Assembly (NCBI GenBank): GCA_026627305.1
Contig: JAPNVD010000027.1
Location: 62,001 to 126,000, forward strand
DNA from: Sulfolobaceae archaeon
GTDB lineage: Archaea > Thermoproteota > Thermoprotei_A > Sulfolobales > Sulfolobaceae
Length of the DNA: 64,000 bases
Direction: 5' to 3'
The notes under the pieces are model-generated. The model was not told where the DNA came from and ran no database searches. It saw only the letters and a program-made list of their open reading frames with translations. A program made the position numbers and the translations under genes. This document shows positions 17,156-26,109 of the stretch, in pieces (position 1 is the first letter of the stretch; each line of letters starts with the position of its first letter).

Positions 17156-17197
17156 ATTTCTATTTTTCAATGTATGCTATGGTTTAAAAATCTAGAT

Positions 17198-17467
17198 TTA
17201 ATCTCTTATTGTCTCTAGTATCGATACTATGTTCCATATAGATATTCTAGTATGTGTGGGCATATTTGGATCCTGACTTATATCCTCAAGAACACCTACA
17301 GCGTTAGCAGCCCTTACTGCTGGGCTAGTGCTACTATCTTGAAGGTATCTTATCGCGTCTGTTGCAGCTCTTCTTATATTACGAGGCACGCTTGAATCAT
17401 TAACTATTTTCTGTAAGAGCACAATAGCTTGTTTTATTTTAGCTTCGTTGTCGTATAATCCACTCAT
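17198..17467 (-). CDS. UPF0147 family protein
   Basis: This 89-residue all-helical archaeal protein belongs to UPF0147. The family pattern is clear: [20 protein letters not shown], then [28 protein letters not shown], and [10 protein letters not shown]. No biochemical function is established to my knowledge. A strong GAGGTGG ribosome-binding sequence precedes the ATG. It is divergent from the UPF0148 gene with a 58-base gap. Confidence 0.9.
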   Translation of the reverse strand: MSGLYDNEAKIKQAIVLLQKIVNDSSVPRNIRRAATDAIRYLQDSSTSPAVRAANAVGVLEDISQDPNMPTHTRISIWNIVSILETIRD

Positions 17468-17525
17468 CTATTGACCACCTCTTTTTTATTCTAGCTCTAT
17501 TATTTAATATAAACTAGAGGAAAAT

Positions 17526-17888
17526 ATGAGTGACGATGCTGGTATAAAGAAAGCAGCTTCGTTGTTAAAACAAGGAGCTGTAATGTTAGATATTTCATGC
17601 CCTATTTGCCATATGCCACTTTTTAAATTAAAATCTGGTGAAATAGTATGTCCCAATCACGGAAAGGTTTATGTTGTTAAAAATGAGGAGGAAGAAGCTA
17701 AGGTTAAGAGAGAAGTTTCTTTACAAGGAGTTGAGGAAACACTGTTAGACGGTTTATTCGCTGTTGCTAAGAAGATTAAAGAAGATCCTTCTGATGAGGA
17801 GTCTCTTAAACAAGTGATATATTATCTTGACGCTTTGGATAGGGTTGAGAAACTAATTAAGGAATTAAAGGGTCAACAATCTCAATAA
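17526..17888 (+). CDS. UPF0148 / autoantigen p27-like zinc protein
   Basis: This 120-residue protein has a helical N-terminus (KKAASLLKQGAVML), a four-Cys/His zinc ribbon CPICHMPLF...CPNHG in residues 25-46, and a helical C-terminal half. It resembles the archaeal UPF0148 family, related to the human Sjogren autoantigen 1 (p27). The function is unknown. GAGG stands before the ATG. Its last 32 bases overlap the convergent tmk gene. Confidence 0.88.
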   Translation: MSDDAGIKKAASLLKQGAVMLDISCPICHMPLFKLKSGEIVCPNHGKVYVVKNEEEEAKVKREVSLQGVEETLLDGLFAVAKKIKEDPSDEESLKQVIYYLDALDRVEKLIKELKGQQSQ

Positions 17889-18432
17889 CCCTTTTTATAA
17901 CTTCGTTTATGCCACTGTATGTGGTATCTATAACGTAAAAGTTCTTTTCAGTTTTTGCTAATTCAAGATAGATATTCCTTACCTTTTCTAGACTTTTTAC
18001 CTTCTCTTCAAAGTTAAATAGGTCTTTTTCTCTTATTCGTCTTATACTAACTTTAGGATCGACATCTAGTAAGATCGTTATGTCTGGCTTAGGGAATTTA
18101 GAGTTTATACACATTATCCACTCTTTATCTAGTCCTAAAGCTGACTGGTAAGCTATTGTTGAATAATAATATCTATCTAAAATAACTATGTCAGGGTTTT
18201 GACTCTTTATCCAATTTAAATGATAAGCCCTATCTGCAGTAAATAATAATGCTAATGTTATTGGATCCTTCCATTCTGTCCTTGCTATTAAATCAGTTAT
18301 CTCCTTAGTGAAGGGCTCCTGAGTTAGGATTACTTTCTTATCCTTTCTAGTTGATTGAATATGATCTTTTAGTAAGTTCGCTATTGTGGTCTTCCCAGCT
18401 CCATCTATCCCTTCAATCGCTACTATAAACAT
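17857..18432 (-). CDS. tmk: Thymidylate kinase
   Basis: This enzyme phosphorylates dTMP to dTDP. The P-loop is GIDGAGKTTIANLL at the N-terminus, the LTQEPFTKEI segment follows, and the DRYYYSTIAYQ motif that binds dTMP is intact, with a lid-like RRIREKDLFNFE later. The 191 residues are normal. It overlaps the Clp1-like gene upstream by 10 bases and the UPF0148 gene tail to tail by 32 bases. Confidence 0.93.
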   Translation of the reverse strand: MFIVAIEGIDGAGKTTIANLLKDHIQSTRKDKKVILTQEPFTKEITDLIARTEWKDPITLALLFTADRAYHLNWIKSQNPDIVILDRYYYSTIAYQSALGLDKEWIMCINSKFPKPDITILLDVDPKVSIRRIREKDLFNFEEKVKSLEKVRNIYLELAKTEKNFYVIDTTYSGINEVIKRVIEIVDPLIP

Positions 18433-19511
18433 AATCCCATATGTATTTTCCTTTCTGTGTAATCAAAATTTAAAGCAATCTTACCCAATATTAGTCCATC
18501 AAAGTCAGTTATCGGTGTTAGTAATGTGATGAAGTAGCCAAGGCTCTTTATAAGTGAAGCCCCAACTACTTTTCCCTTTTTAATTACACCTAAAAGCGCT
18601 CCTTGTAGTTCATTTATGTAGAAGCCAGAGCAGTTTTCTTCAGTATCTAAATATATTGGCTCTCCCCAGGCTATTGATAGCTTCTCAGATATCCTTGTTC
18701 CTAGAAGCTCTTCGTAGTCTATAGCTATCTCTTTTGCGTCTTTAAAATATTGCCTGTATAGTTCACTTCTCCTTTTTCTTCTTTCTTCTGTTGTTCTCTT
18801 ATTTACATGCGGGGCTTTCAGAAAAATTATTTTTTGTCTTAGCCTTTCAGGAAGATTATTTTTTAGATTTTCGTTAAATAGAATTATATAGTCGGGATTT
18901 ATTGATTCTATTAACTCTAATTTATGTCTATAAGCTAGGAATCCTCTTACCCAACCATCAGTATCTATTATCTTTAATGGTTCGCTACTCTTCTCTATAA
19001 GAGTTAGCACTAAATTAATGTGAAGCCTAGGGTTAGAAGAGGGAGTTATATCACCATAAAATTCTAGATTATCAAATCCTCTTTCCCTTAAATATAATGT
19101 TTGTTTAGTTGAGGCTATTGAGGACACAAATGTAGGTATAAAGAGTGAAGATTGACCCACATCTGCGTCTATAAGTCGTGAGTTGTTTACAAGTTTATTT
19201 AAAAGCATGTTTGAAAAGTATGTTTTGCCGGAATCCGTTTCTCCTAAAACAATAACTTTGCCCCTCGTGCTAGCTATATTATTTGCTATATTAACCCATC
19301 CTAATGTCTCATAAACGTTGAGTATCTGGCAATCCGTTTCAATTGTGGAATCTGATAGTGTAGTTATAGTAAATGTATTAGAAACATTTATGCTAATTTC
19401 CTCACTTTCTTTTATCTCTATACCTTGAATATCTATAGCTCCTCTCTTTACTTCGACCTTGCATGGAGTTTTTATTATAATATCTTGATCTTTTAAGAAT
19501 GTATACTGCAT
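18423..19511 (-). CDS. Polynucleotide 5'-kinase, Clp1/Grc3 family
   Basis: This is a P-loop enzyme of the Clp1/Grc3 family, which phosphorylates 5'-OH ends of RNA, including tRNA exons. A beta-rich N-terminal domain (1-95) precedes the Walker A VLGETDSGKTYFSN at about 110 and the DADVGQSSLF motif that is diagnostic of the family. A C-terminal beta domain completes 362 residues. It sits between tmk and an RNase H-like gene with 2-10-base junctions. A link with the window's tRNA endonuclease is functional, not positional. Confidence 0.85.
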   Translation of the reverse strand: MQYTFLKDQDIIIKTPCKVEVKRGAIDIQGIEIKESEEISINVSNTFTITTLSDSTIETDCQILNVYETLGWVNIANNIASTRGKVIVLGETDSGKTYFSNMLLNKLVNNSRLIDADVGQSSLFIPTFVSSIASTKQTLYLRERGFDNLEFYGDITPSSNPRLHINLVLTLIEKSSEPLKIIDTDGWVRGFLAYRHKLELIESINPDYIILFNENLKNNLPERLRQKIIFLKAPHVNKRTTEERRKRRSELYRQYFKDAKEIAIDYEELLGTRISEKLSIAWGEPIYLDTEENCSGFYINELQGALLGVIKKGKVVGASLIKSLGYFITLLTPITDFDGLILGKIALNFDYTERKIHMGLCL

Positions 19512-19513
19512 AA

Positions 19514-20062
19514 TTATAACGTCCTTAATGCTATGTTATAAGCAGCTAATATATCTTCGTCTTTTATTCTTGTTGTTATTTTATTTTTGCTCGTATTGAA
19601 TTCGTCAATTGGATACACGTTATCCTTAAATTCTTCTTTTATCCTTCTATAAATTTCAAAACCCATCGAGTTTCCTATACCAACGTTTATTAATACTCTT
19701 TCATGTGGTATCGTGTCTAAAATCCTCTCTATGGTTTCCTTTAATTTTATCTCATTTACCTTGTAGTAATCTATTAGATCTCCATCTCCAACTACAGCTA
19801 TTGCTAAATTATTCTTGTTTGTATCTATTCCTATTACGAGTTCATTAAATTTGTCTTTACCCTTTACTTTGCACAATATCTTTCCAATGACTCTCGGTAT
19901 CTCTTCTTTAGAACTTATTTGTATATCACCGGTGTTGTGATCGGAGATTACGATATCGCCGTTTTCCGGAACGAGTCTTATTTTTAATCGTTTTAATTCC
20001 TTAACTAGTAAATAGAAAAGTCTAGCATCATAGACGTCAACTGTTACCTTTTTTATTTCCAC
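19514..20062 (-). CDS. Conserved archaeal protein, possible RNase H-like fold
   Basis: I do not recognise a named family. The 182-residue protein has an N-terminal beta-alpha part and a C-terminal part beginning ELVIGIDTNKNNLAIAVVGDG, a strand with an early Asp and a turn as in RNase H/YqgF-like folds. Later acidic positions (YPIDEFNTSKN, KDEDILAAYNIAL) could complete a metal site. A nuclease role is inference. It is two bases upstream of the Clp1-like kinase gene and probably co-transcribed. Confidence 0.6.
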   Translation of the reverse strand: MEIKKVTVDVYDARLFYLLVKELKRLKIRLVPENGDIVISDHNTGDIQISSKEEIPRVIGKILCKVKGKDKFNELVIGIDTNKNNLAIAVVGDGDLIDYYKVNEIKLKETIERILDTIPHERVLINVGIGNSMGFEIYRRIKEEFKDNVYPIDEFNTSKNKITTRIKDEDILAAYNIALRTL

Positions 20063-20095
20063 AAGTATTAATATAATATTAGCGGAATATAAAAG

Positions 20096-20626
20096 TTGAA
20101 AATATCAGAATTCATATTTGCTAAGGGAAAAGTAGTATCATTGTACGGAAAATCTGGGAGTGGCAAGACTTCAGTGAGTTTACAGCTTTGTAAGGAAATA
20201 ACTCCTTGTTTATACATCTCCACCGAAGGTGTAGCTTATCAAGCTAGAGTTGAAAAAACTCTATATCCTAATACCTACTTTGCTGAAGCGGAAACAAGTA
20301 TACAGGTTGTAGAATTAATTTACAGTGCTCTTACAAAAACTAATGTTAACCTTATTGTCATAGATACCGTTAATAGCATATACAGAAGAAATAGAGAGGT
20401 TAAGGATTTATTATTTCAACTCATCAATGCAAAGGAGGTCAGCAATTATTATAATATAAGGTTTCTGTTAACATGGCAGGTGTCTATGAATAATAGAGTG
20501 AGCGGTGAAGTTTTTATGAGGTTTTTCTCAGATGATATACTGAGAATTACAGGGAAATACATTATTGGAAATCTTAGGGAGTGCAAAATCAGAATAAATG
20601 ATAAGGGTGTATCCGGATGTCTGTGA
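20096..20626 (+). CDS. RadA paralogue (RecA-fold ATPase)
   Basis: This 176-residue RecA-fold core protein lacks the N-terminal DNA-binding domain of RadA. It has Walker A LYGKSGSGKTSVSLQ, the segment LYISTEGVAYQARV, a Walker B VNLIVIDTVNSIY and a degenerate L1/L2 region followed by FLLTWQVSMN. It belongs with the archaeal RadB/RadC-type Rad51 paralogues that modulate recombination. The start is TTG at 20096, with an AT-rich ATATAATAT box 20-25 bases upstream, so it is probably leaderless. carS overlaps its end by 10 bases. Confidence 0.8.
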   Translation: MKISEFIFAKGKVVSLYGKSGSGKTSVSLQLCKEITPCLYISTEGVAYQARVEKTLYPNTYFAEAETSIQVVELIYSALTKTNVNLIVIDTVNSIYRRNREVKDLLFQLINAKEVSNYYNIRFLLTWQVSMNNRVSGEVFMRFFSDDILRITGKYIIGNLRECKIRINDKGVSGCL

Positions 20627-21123
20627 TTGCTGGTAACCTATTCCTTTATACTTTAATAATCTACTTTCCCGCGTTAGTAGCTAATGGTAGTGCACCTTTC
20701 GTAAAGAACGGTACGCCCATAGATTTTAGGAGAAATTTCATTGATGGAAGAAGGATATTAGGTGATGGAAAAAGTTTCGAAGGTTTGTTGTTATCGATCT
20801 CTTTTGGTACTTCTATTGGTCTTGTATATTCAAGGTTTTTAGGTCTTTCATGGATTTGGATTTCTGCAGGCGAATCGCTCTTCGCAATGTTAGGTGATAT
20901 GTTTGGGGCGTTCATAAAGAGGAGGTTAGGTCTTGAAAGAGGTCAAAGAGCTCTAGGGTTAGACCAATGGGACTTCATTATCTTTACAACTTTATGGTTC
21001 CTAGCCGTAAAGGTCTATGTTCCGTTGTATGGCTTTCTCTTTATTTTAGCTTTCGTTTTTGGATTACATTTATTAACTAATTTTATCGCATATAAGTTAG
21101 GTATAAAGTCTGTACCGTGGTGA
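20617..21123 (+). CDS. carS: CDP-archaeol synthase
   Basis: This integral membrane enzyme attaches CMP to unsaturated archaetidic acid, giving CDP-archaeol for polar lipid synthesis. The DUF46 signature is seen as FPALVANGSAPFVKNGTPID and DGRRILGDGKSFEG, and five hydrophobic segments follow to the C-terminus. The 168 residues fit the family. It overlaps the RadA paralogue gene and is followed by two small genes within 10 bases each, so it lies in a four-gene run. Confidence 0.93.
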   Translation: MSVIAGNLFLYTLIIYFPALVANGSAPFVKNGTPIDFRRNFIDGRRILGDGKSFEGLLLSISFGTSIGLVYSRFLGLSWIWISAGESLFAMLGDMFGAFIKRRLGLERGQRALGLDQWDFIIFTTLWFLAVKVYVPLYGFLFILAFVFGLHLLTNFIAYKLGIKSVPW

Positions 21124-21126
21124 GTT

Positions 21127-21477
21127 ATGCCTAAACGATCGCCAGCTGATAAGGATTATCCAGATATCATCAACACATATGTTTTAATAGTGTTAATTGT
21201 GATAATGATGGTATCTATATTAGGTGCATTGGCATTTCCATATTTTATTTCACCTATAACTTATTCTGAAGGTGGAGGAGTTAGCGCTGTTAATGGCGCA
21301 TTAGCGTTCTTTATTTTAGGAATGCTTGTAGTAGCATCACTTTTATTAGGCGTATATTCATTTGAGCGTAAAAATACCGAATTCGGTGCTTTGTTAGTAC
21401 TATTAAGTGTGTTGATCGCAATGCTTTTAGTTTGGAATTTATATGGTTACTCTTACTTGAGGGCAATATTTAGGTGA
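21127..21477 (+). CDS. Small three-helix membrane protein
   Basis: This 116-residue protein has three hydrophobic segments (about 18-40, 56-77 and 86-105) after a polar, basic N-terminus (MPKRSPADKDYPDI). No motif identifies it. It starts three bases after carS, so a role at the membrane alongside lipid synthesis is possible but unproven. Confidence 0.65.
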   Translation: MPKRSPADKDYPDIINTYVLIVLIVIMMVSILGALAFPYFISPITYSEGGGVSAVNGALAFFILGMLVVASLLLGVYSFERKNTEFGALLVLLSVLIAMLLVWNLYGYSYLRAIFR

Positions 21478-21483
21478 ACAAGA

Positions 21484-21726
21484 ATGAGTGAGCAAACCTC
21501 GTATATGAAAATAAAGCTTTCTACAGGTAAGGAAGTAGATATAAATGATGACGCTGTTAAGATATTAAATGAATACGTTAGAACACAGATGACATTAGAA
21601 GAGTTAGCCAAGAATCTTGGATTATCAGGATGGGAAGAAGCTTACGAATTGATAAAACAGGTTCCTGCGTGGATTATGTGGACGCCATTACCTATTTTGA
21701 AAAAGATGATAAGTTCGGGAAGCTAA
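21484..21726 (+). CDS. Conserved small protein, function unknown
   Basis: This 80-residue protein has a short N-terminal beta pair (MKIKLSTGKEVDI), a central helix-turn-helix-like stretch (TLEELAKNLGLSGWEEAYELIK) and a Trp/Pro-rich end (VPAWIMWTPLPILKKM). I do not know the family. It is the last gene of the run beginning with the RadA paralogue and ends tail to tail with mcm, overlapping by 4 bases. Confidence 0.6.
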   Translation: MSEQTSYMKIKLSTGKEVDINDDAVKILNEYVRTQMTLEELAKNLGLSGWEEAYELIKQVPAWIMWTPLPILKKMISSGS

Positions 21727-23777
21727 ACTTTTTTATAACATTCAGGTTTAGTTTCGTAAATTAAACCACTCTTTCTCATATCGTTTATCAATTTGTCTAC
21801 GCTAGATTTGTCAATCCCCTCTCCTTGGGCTTCCTTAATTATATCTTTTAATTTTGCACATTCGGTAGAGGTAGATAGTGTATCTATAATTTCTAGTACT
21901 TTCATCATCTTTTCTCTTGCACTCTTAGGTTTACCGGTCATTATCGTATCTATATCTATCTTTCCTGACTCCACGTCGATCCCTACATTTTCTAGGAAAA
22001 TCCTCATTATGTTTATAGCTCTTTCAGCATCCTCCCTAGTAACTTCGGGTTTAAGCGCCATTTTTGCGTAAGCTTCTGAAATCCTTATTAAAGCCTCTAG
22101 TTGTCTTGGTGTTATTAAAATGGGTGAGTCAGGGCTTTCTGTACTCTTCTTTCTCATCTCTACGAAGAAGTCTTGAAGTAGTTTCTTTGCTTCATCAGTT
22201 AGCTTAGGTTGTATGTATTTTCTGGCATACGCTATATATTTTTTGAGGAGGTCTATAGGAATAACATCCCTGATATTTCTGCTCGAATGAACATCCAGGA
22301 TGTGTGAAGCTAATTGTTGATCTTCTTCTCCGGGTTTATCGATGAGTATAAAGATCAAATCAAACCTTGATAGAATGGTAGGAGGTAAATTGATGTTGTC
22401 TGATATACTTCTCTCTGAAATGTATCTTCCCAATTTTGGATTTCCTGCTGCTATTACAGTTGCTCTTGCGTTCAGTTTAGCAACTATTCCTGCTTTTGCT
22501 ATAGATACTGTTTGTTGTTCCATGGCTTCATGTATCGCAACTCTATCTTCCTCTTTCATTTTATCTATTTCATCGATTATTGCCACTCCTCCATCAGCTA
22601 ATACTAAAGCTCCCGCTTCTAGGTAATAATCTCCTGTTCCTTTTTCTCTAACTACAGCTGCAGTTAAACCGGCTGCCGTTGATCCCTTTCCTGTAGTATA
22701 TATGGCTCTTGGAGCAACCCTTGAGGCAAATTGAAGGATTTGTGATTTAGCTGTACCAGGGTCTCCTATGATTAGCACGTGAATATCTCCCCTTATTCTT
22801 GTGGAGTCAGGCAAAGTTTTTGGAACTCCACTAAATAGTGCCAACGCTACAGCTTCTTTAATTTCCCAATGGCCATAAATTGAAGGCGCTATTGAAGCTA
22901 TGATTTTTTCTCTAATCCACGGATCTTTTGCTAATTCTTTTATTTTTCTTTCATCATCTTCTGAAATAAATACTTCATCTAAAGCTTTCTGTGAAACTTC
23001 TATACTGTTCACTTTTAGATAGACATCAAACACTGCTTTGCTACCTCTTTTAACCTGTGTATCTTGCTTAACTTCTAAGATTCCAACGACCTTTACTCTA
23101 TCTCCGGGTCTTACGGTGTCTACTAGATCATCTTCTAAAACCGCTTCTAATTGTCTAGGCAATTGGCCTGGTGGCATTTCTTCAGGTCTCTCTTGAATTA
23201 CTACCTTTTGCCAATCAGTATACTTAGTTTTTTCTGGTATGAATTTAAATAATCCTGCTTTATTGCAAACAGGACATACTGTAGGAGCCTCAATTATTTC
23301 TCCCATCTCTTCGTCTGGTGGCCATTCGAATTCTTGTAGGCAGTCTGGATTCATATGCTTAAATACGGCTTTTTTAACTCTTTCCTTTACAGGAGTTTGC
23401 TTAACTAAAATTCCTTCAACTGAGATTAATTTATCTATGTAATCGCTCCTTATCTTACGAAGGCTAACTACTCTAGGTATGTTTGTAAGCCTTATGTTTA
23501 CGTTATGCACTTCTTGAGAGTAATTGGGATCTAACTCTGAAAGATAATTCATTAATCTATCTTCGAGGATTTTCAGTATTTCTTTAGGGTTGTTAATTAG
23601 TGTGTTTGCAAGGTTTTCGTTGAATGAAAACAGATCTTGGAAGTCTATAGTTAAGCTTTTCTTTCTATATGCTAACATTTCATTTATTTGTTGTTGATAC
23701 TTCAGTTTACCTTTATCATCCTTAAAGGTGTTAATGAATTCAATGAATATTTCTCCATAGTCAACTTGCTGTTCCAT
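21723..23777 (-). CDS. mcm: Replicative helicase MCM
   Basis: This is the single archaeal MCM hexamer subunit that unwinds DNA at forks. The 684-residue protein has an N-terminal domain with a His-Cys...CPVC zinc site and an OB fold, then the AAA+ core with Walker A GDPGTAKSQIL, Walker B AIIDEIDKM and the arginine finger SRFDLIF, and a C-terminal winged helix. It overlaps gins23 by 17 bases, so the helicase and its partner are made together. Confidence 0.98.
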   Translation of the reverse strand: MEQQVDYGEIFIEFINTFKDDKGKLKYQQQINEMLAYRKKSLTIDFQDLFSFNENLANTLINNPKEILKILEDRLMNYLSELDPNYSQEVHNVNIRLTNIPRVVSLRKIRSDYIDKLISVEGILVKQTPVKERVKKAVFKHMNPDCLQEFEWPPDEEMGEIIEAPTVCPVCNKAGLFKFIPEKTKYTDWQKVVIQERPEEMPPGQLPRQLEAVLEDDLVDTVRPGDRVKVVGILEVKQDTQVKRGSKAVFDVYLKVNSIEVSQKALDEVFISEDDERKIKELAKDPWIREKIIASIAPSIYGHWEIKEAVALALFSGVPKTLPDSTRIRGDIHVLIIGDPGTAKSQILQFASRVAPRAIYTTGKGSTAAGLTAAVVREKGTGDYYLEAGALVLADGGVAIIDEIDKMKEEDRVAIHEAMEQQTVSIAKAGIVAKLNARATVIAAGNPKLGRYISERSISDNINLPPTILSRFDLIFILIDKPGEEDQQLASHILDVHSSRNIRDVIPIDLLKKYIAYARKYIQPKLTDEAKKLLQDFFVEMRKKSTESPDSPILITPRQLEALIRISEAYAKMALKPEVTREDAERAINIMRIFLENVGIDVESGKIDIDTIMTGKPKSAREKMMKVLEIIDTLSTSTECAKLKDIIKEAQGEGIDKSSVDKLINDMRKSGLIYETKPECYKKV

Positions 23778-24303
23778 TTGAGGTCACTAATAAGTTTGAT
23801 ACAAAGTCCTTTAATGTTGAATAGACCAAATACTCTTCAATAGTTAAGTTTGAGATCACATTCTGATCTGTAATATTTAGTAATGCTAGCTGAATAATTT
23901 TTCTTAACCTAATTGATTTTATCTCGTTCAGCATATTTATAGCTTTTCTTAGCTGATCTAATGCTTCAAGTTCTTTTGAATTTTTTAATTTTTCTATAAG
24001 TTTATTAGCTAGTATGTAAAAATTCGGTTGTACTCTCACGATGGAAGCTGGGACAGTTATATTTTGCTTTTCGTTAAATAATACTCTTCCTAACTCGTCA
24101 AGTGTTATTTCGTCTAAGACTTTTATGCCTCCTTTATTTTCTAAGAATTCTGCAAGCCAAGCAGGCAATTCGTCTTCACTACCTTTAGTAAGCGATACTT
24201 CCGTGAATCCTAAGTCAATAGTTCTTAGATCCTCTAATACCATAACTTTCCTCTTTTGGAATTGTGTAAGTGTTGATAATGCCCTTAATTTAACCCTAAA
24301 CAC
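23761..24303 (-). CDS. gins23: GINS complex subunit Gins23
   Basis: This 180-residue helical protein is upstream of and overlapping mcm, the conserved place for Gins23 in Sulfolobales. It has the B-then-A domain order: a short beta domain (KVMVLEDLRTIDLG, ITVPASIVRVQPNF) followed by helices such as KAINMLNEIKSIRLRKII. Gins23 and Gins15 form the tetramer that, with Cdc45/RecJ, activates MCM. The start is GTG at 24303, about 24 bases from a TTATAAA box, hence almost leaderless. Confidence 0.85.
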   Translation of the reverse strand: MFRVKLRALSTLTQFQKRKVMVLEDLRTIDLGFTEVSLTKGSEDELPAWLAEFLENKGGIKVLDEITLDELGRVLFNEKQNITVPASIVRVQPNFYILANKLIEKLKNSKELEALDQLRKAINMLNEIKSIRLRKIIQLALLNITDQNVISNLTIEEYLVYSTLKDFVSNLLVTSNGTAS

Positions 24304-24334
24304 AGTTAAATCTTTAGTTTAGAAATTTATAAGT

Positions 24335-24844
24335 GTGGAGAGTCTTAAAGCATTGGTAACAACCAAGAATAATAAAGGACCTAAATGCACTATTGAGATC
24401 TTAAATAGACTATTAATTAAAGACAATTCTGCTAAAGTTACTGAAATCAAGAAAAACCTATTAGCGATATTCTCTATATTGTCTCCAATGGAGATATACG
24501 GACTTATAAAAATCGCACCACCAGCTTGTGCTGAGAAGATCTATCCTGTTGATTTAGTTGTCAAGTCTGAAGAAAAGGAAGTTATATATGAGGTAGTTAG
24601 GTTACTTAAAAGCAAGTTCAATCCGGGTTTTAACTTTTACGTAGAATGCATTAGAAGGGGTGGTAAAATGAATTGCAGAGAAGTGGAATTAGGTATTGGT
24701 ATAGGTATGATGAATTATGCTAAAGTTAAATTCAATGAGCCCGATTTTATTGTTGTAATTAATGACATAGGAGATTATGCAACAGTCTCCATTTTAAAGG
24801 AGGGACAGGAAAAACTTTCGGTTAACTCTCTCAAAGAAAAATAA
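24335..24844 (+). CDS. THUMP-domain protein
   Basis: This 169-residue protein has a C-terminal THUMP-like domain: FNPGFNFYVECIRRGGKMNC, REVELGIGIGM and FIVVINDIGDYATVSIL resemble the RNA-binding domain seen in tRNA-modifying enzymes such as ThiI, Trm11 and Tan1. There is no catalytic domain attached, so it may act like Tan1, an accessory to tRNA acetylation at C12; this is inference. The GTG start lies in a 31-base divergent gap with gins23. The orc1/cdc6 gene follows after 38 bases. Confidence 0.72.
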   Translation: MESLKALVTTKNNKGPKCTIEILNRLLIKDNSAKVTEIKKNLLAIFSILSPMEIYGLIKIAPPACAEKIYPVDLVVKSEEKEVIYEVVRLLKSKFNPGFNFYVECIRRGGKMNCREVELGIGIGMMNYAKVKFNEPDFIVVINDIGDYATVSILKEGQEKLSVNSLKEK

Positions 24845-24882
24845 GGTAATACTTAATAAAATATAACATAGAGGTAAAAGTA

Positions 24883-26109
24883 ATGCAGAACCCTAGAGAT
24901 ATACTAAACGAGATATTTTCTGCTACATCTGTGTTTAAAGACAAGAGCAAATTATCACCAGATTACATACCTCCAAGACTACCTCATAGAGAAGATAAGA
25001 TAAAGGAATTGGGTTTAGCGTTTAAAGATGTTGTTACTAATCCAGGTTCTTCGTCACAAAGGGTTATTATAGTTGGCAGAGTAGGAACAGGAAAAACAGC
25101 TACATCAAAAGCTTTTGGACAAGAATTTAAAAATATCGCAAAAACTAGAGGTATCAAGCTCGAGTATGTTCATCTAAATTGCCATAGGCAAAGAACTCTT
25201 TATTTATTGATGTTAGAAATAGCTAATCAATTAAAACTTCCTATACCTTCCAGAGGATTATCATCACAAGAGATATTCGAACTTATTCATGAATATCTAG
25301 AAAAAAGAGGAATGTATCTTATAGTAGCCTTCGATGAGTTCGATTACTTTCTCAGCACTTCCCCATTAGAAGATATTTACTTCTTGGTTAGGATTTATGA
25401 CGAGCTTAACACAACAGTGAAGAGGGTCAATTACCTGTTCATAGTTAGAGAATTGGGTATAGTTACTGGATTAGATAAGAGTGTAAAGGATCATATAATG
25501 CGAAGAGTCATAGAGTTTAAACCCTACACTTCAGCTGAGCTTCAAGACATTTTACAGGATAGGATAAAGGAGGCTTTTTATGAAAATACAGTAATGGACG
25601 ATGTTGTTAAATTTATAGCTGATACTCATGGTTATGATAAAGGAGGTACAGGTAACGCCAGAGCAGCTATTGAGACCTTAGAAGTTGCAGGTGAGTTGGC
25701 TGATAGGGATAATTCACCAATAGTAACATTAGAGCATGCTAAGGAAGCGAATTCTAGAGTTAACCCTGAAGCTAGCATATTACTTGATTCTATTAGGTAT
25801 TTAGAGCTCCATGACCTTATTTTATTGAGGGCTATAATAGCTCTTTATAATAAGGAAAGAAGAGAATTCTATCAAATGGGATTAGTCGAGGAAGAATATA
25901 AAAAGCTTTGTGAAGAATTAGGAGAGGAACCACGAAAACATACTCAGGTGTATGAATATATAAGAAGATTAAGGAGTATGGGAATATTATCCACTAGGCA
26001 GAGCGGTAAAGGGATGAGAGGAAGAACAACATTAATATCATTATCAATACCTATATCTCCCGATTTAGTAGATTTCATTGATAAAGAACTTAGAGGTAGA
26101 TTGCAATAG
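24883..26109 (+). CDS. cdc6-2: Orc1/Cdc6 replication initiator paralogue
   Basis: This AAA+ protein of 408 residues is an archaeal Orc1/Cdc6. Walker A GRVGTGKT is at 65-72 and Walker B IVAFDEFDYF at 147-156; a sensor 1/2 region and the C-terminal winged helix (from about 300, ending with STRQSGKGMRGRTTLISLS) follow. Its location next to gins23/mcm and rfc matches the Cdc6-2 paralogue of Sulfolobus, which is not tied to an origin. I see no origin-like repeats in its flanks. The next gene overlaps its last codons. Confidence 0.92.
   Translation: MQNPRDILNEIFSATSVFKDKSKLSPDYIPPRLPHREDKIKELGLAFKDVVTNPGSSSQRVIIVGRVGTGKTATSKAFGQEFKNIAKTRGIKLEYVHLNCHRQRTLYLLMLEIANQLKLPIPSRGLSSQEIFELIHEYLEKRGMYLIVAFDEFDYFLSTSPLEDIYFLVRIYDELNTTVKRVNYLFIVRELGIVTGLDKSVKDHIMRRVIEFKPYTSAELQDILQDRIKEAFYENTVMDDVVKFIADTHGYDKGGTGNARAAIETLEVAGELADRDNSPIVTLEHAKEANSRVNPEASILLDSIRYLELHDLILLRAIIALYNKERREFYQMGLVEEEYKKLCEELGEEPRKHTQVYEYIRRLRSMGILSTRQSGKGMRGRTTLISLSIPISPDLVDFIDKELRGRLQ

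Noticed and set aside
16960-17187. A 75-residue plus-strand frame running antisense through tRNA-Leu
   Set aside because: Its middle is only the translation of the tRNA (GGRDLNPRRPTP type) and its start lies inside the small membrane-protein gene. It vaguely resembles a second int(N) piece but lacks the RYYVY and GPL elements.
24845-24882. Replication origin next to cdc6-2
   Set aside because: The 38-base gap and other flanks show no repeated ORB-like elements or long AT-rich unwinding region.
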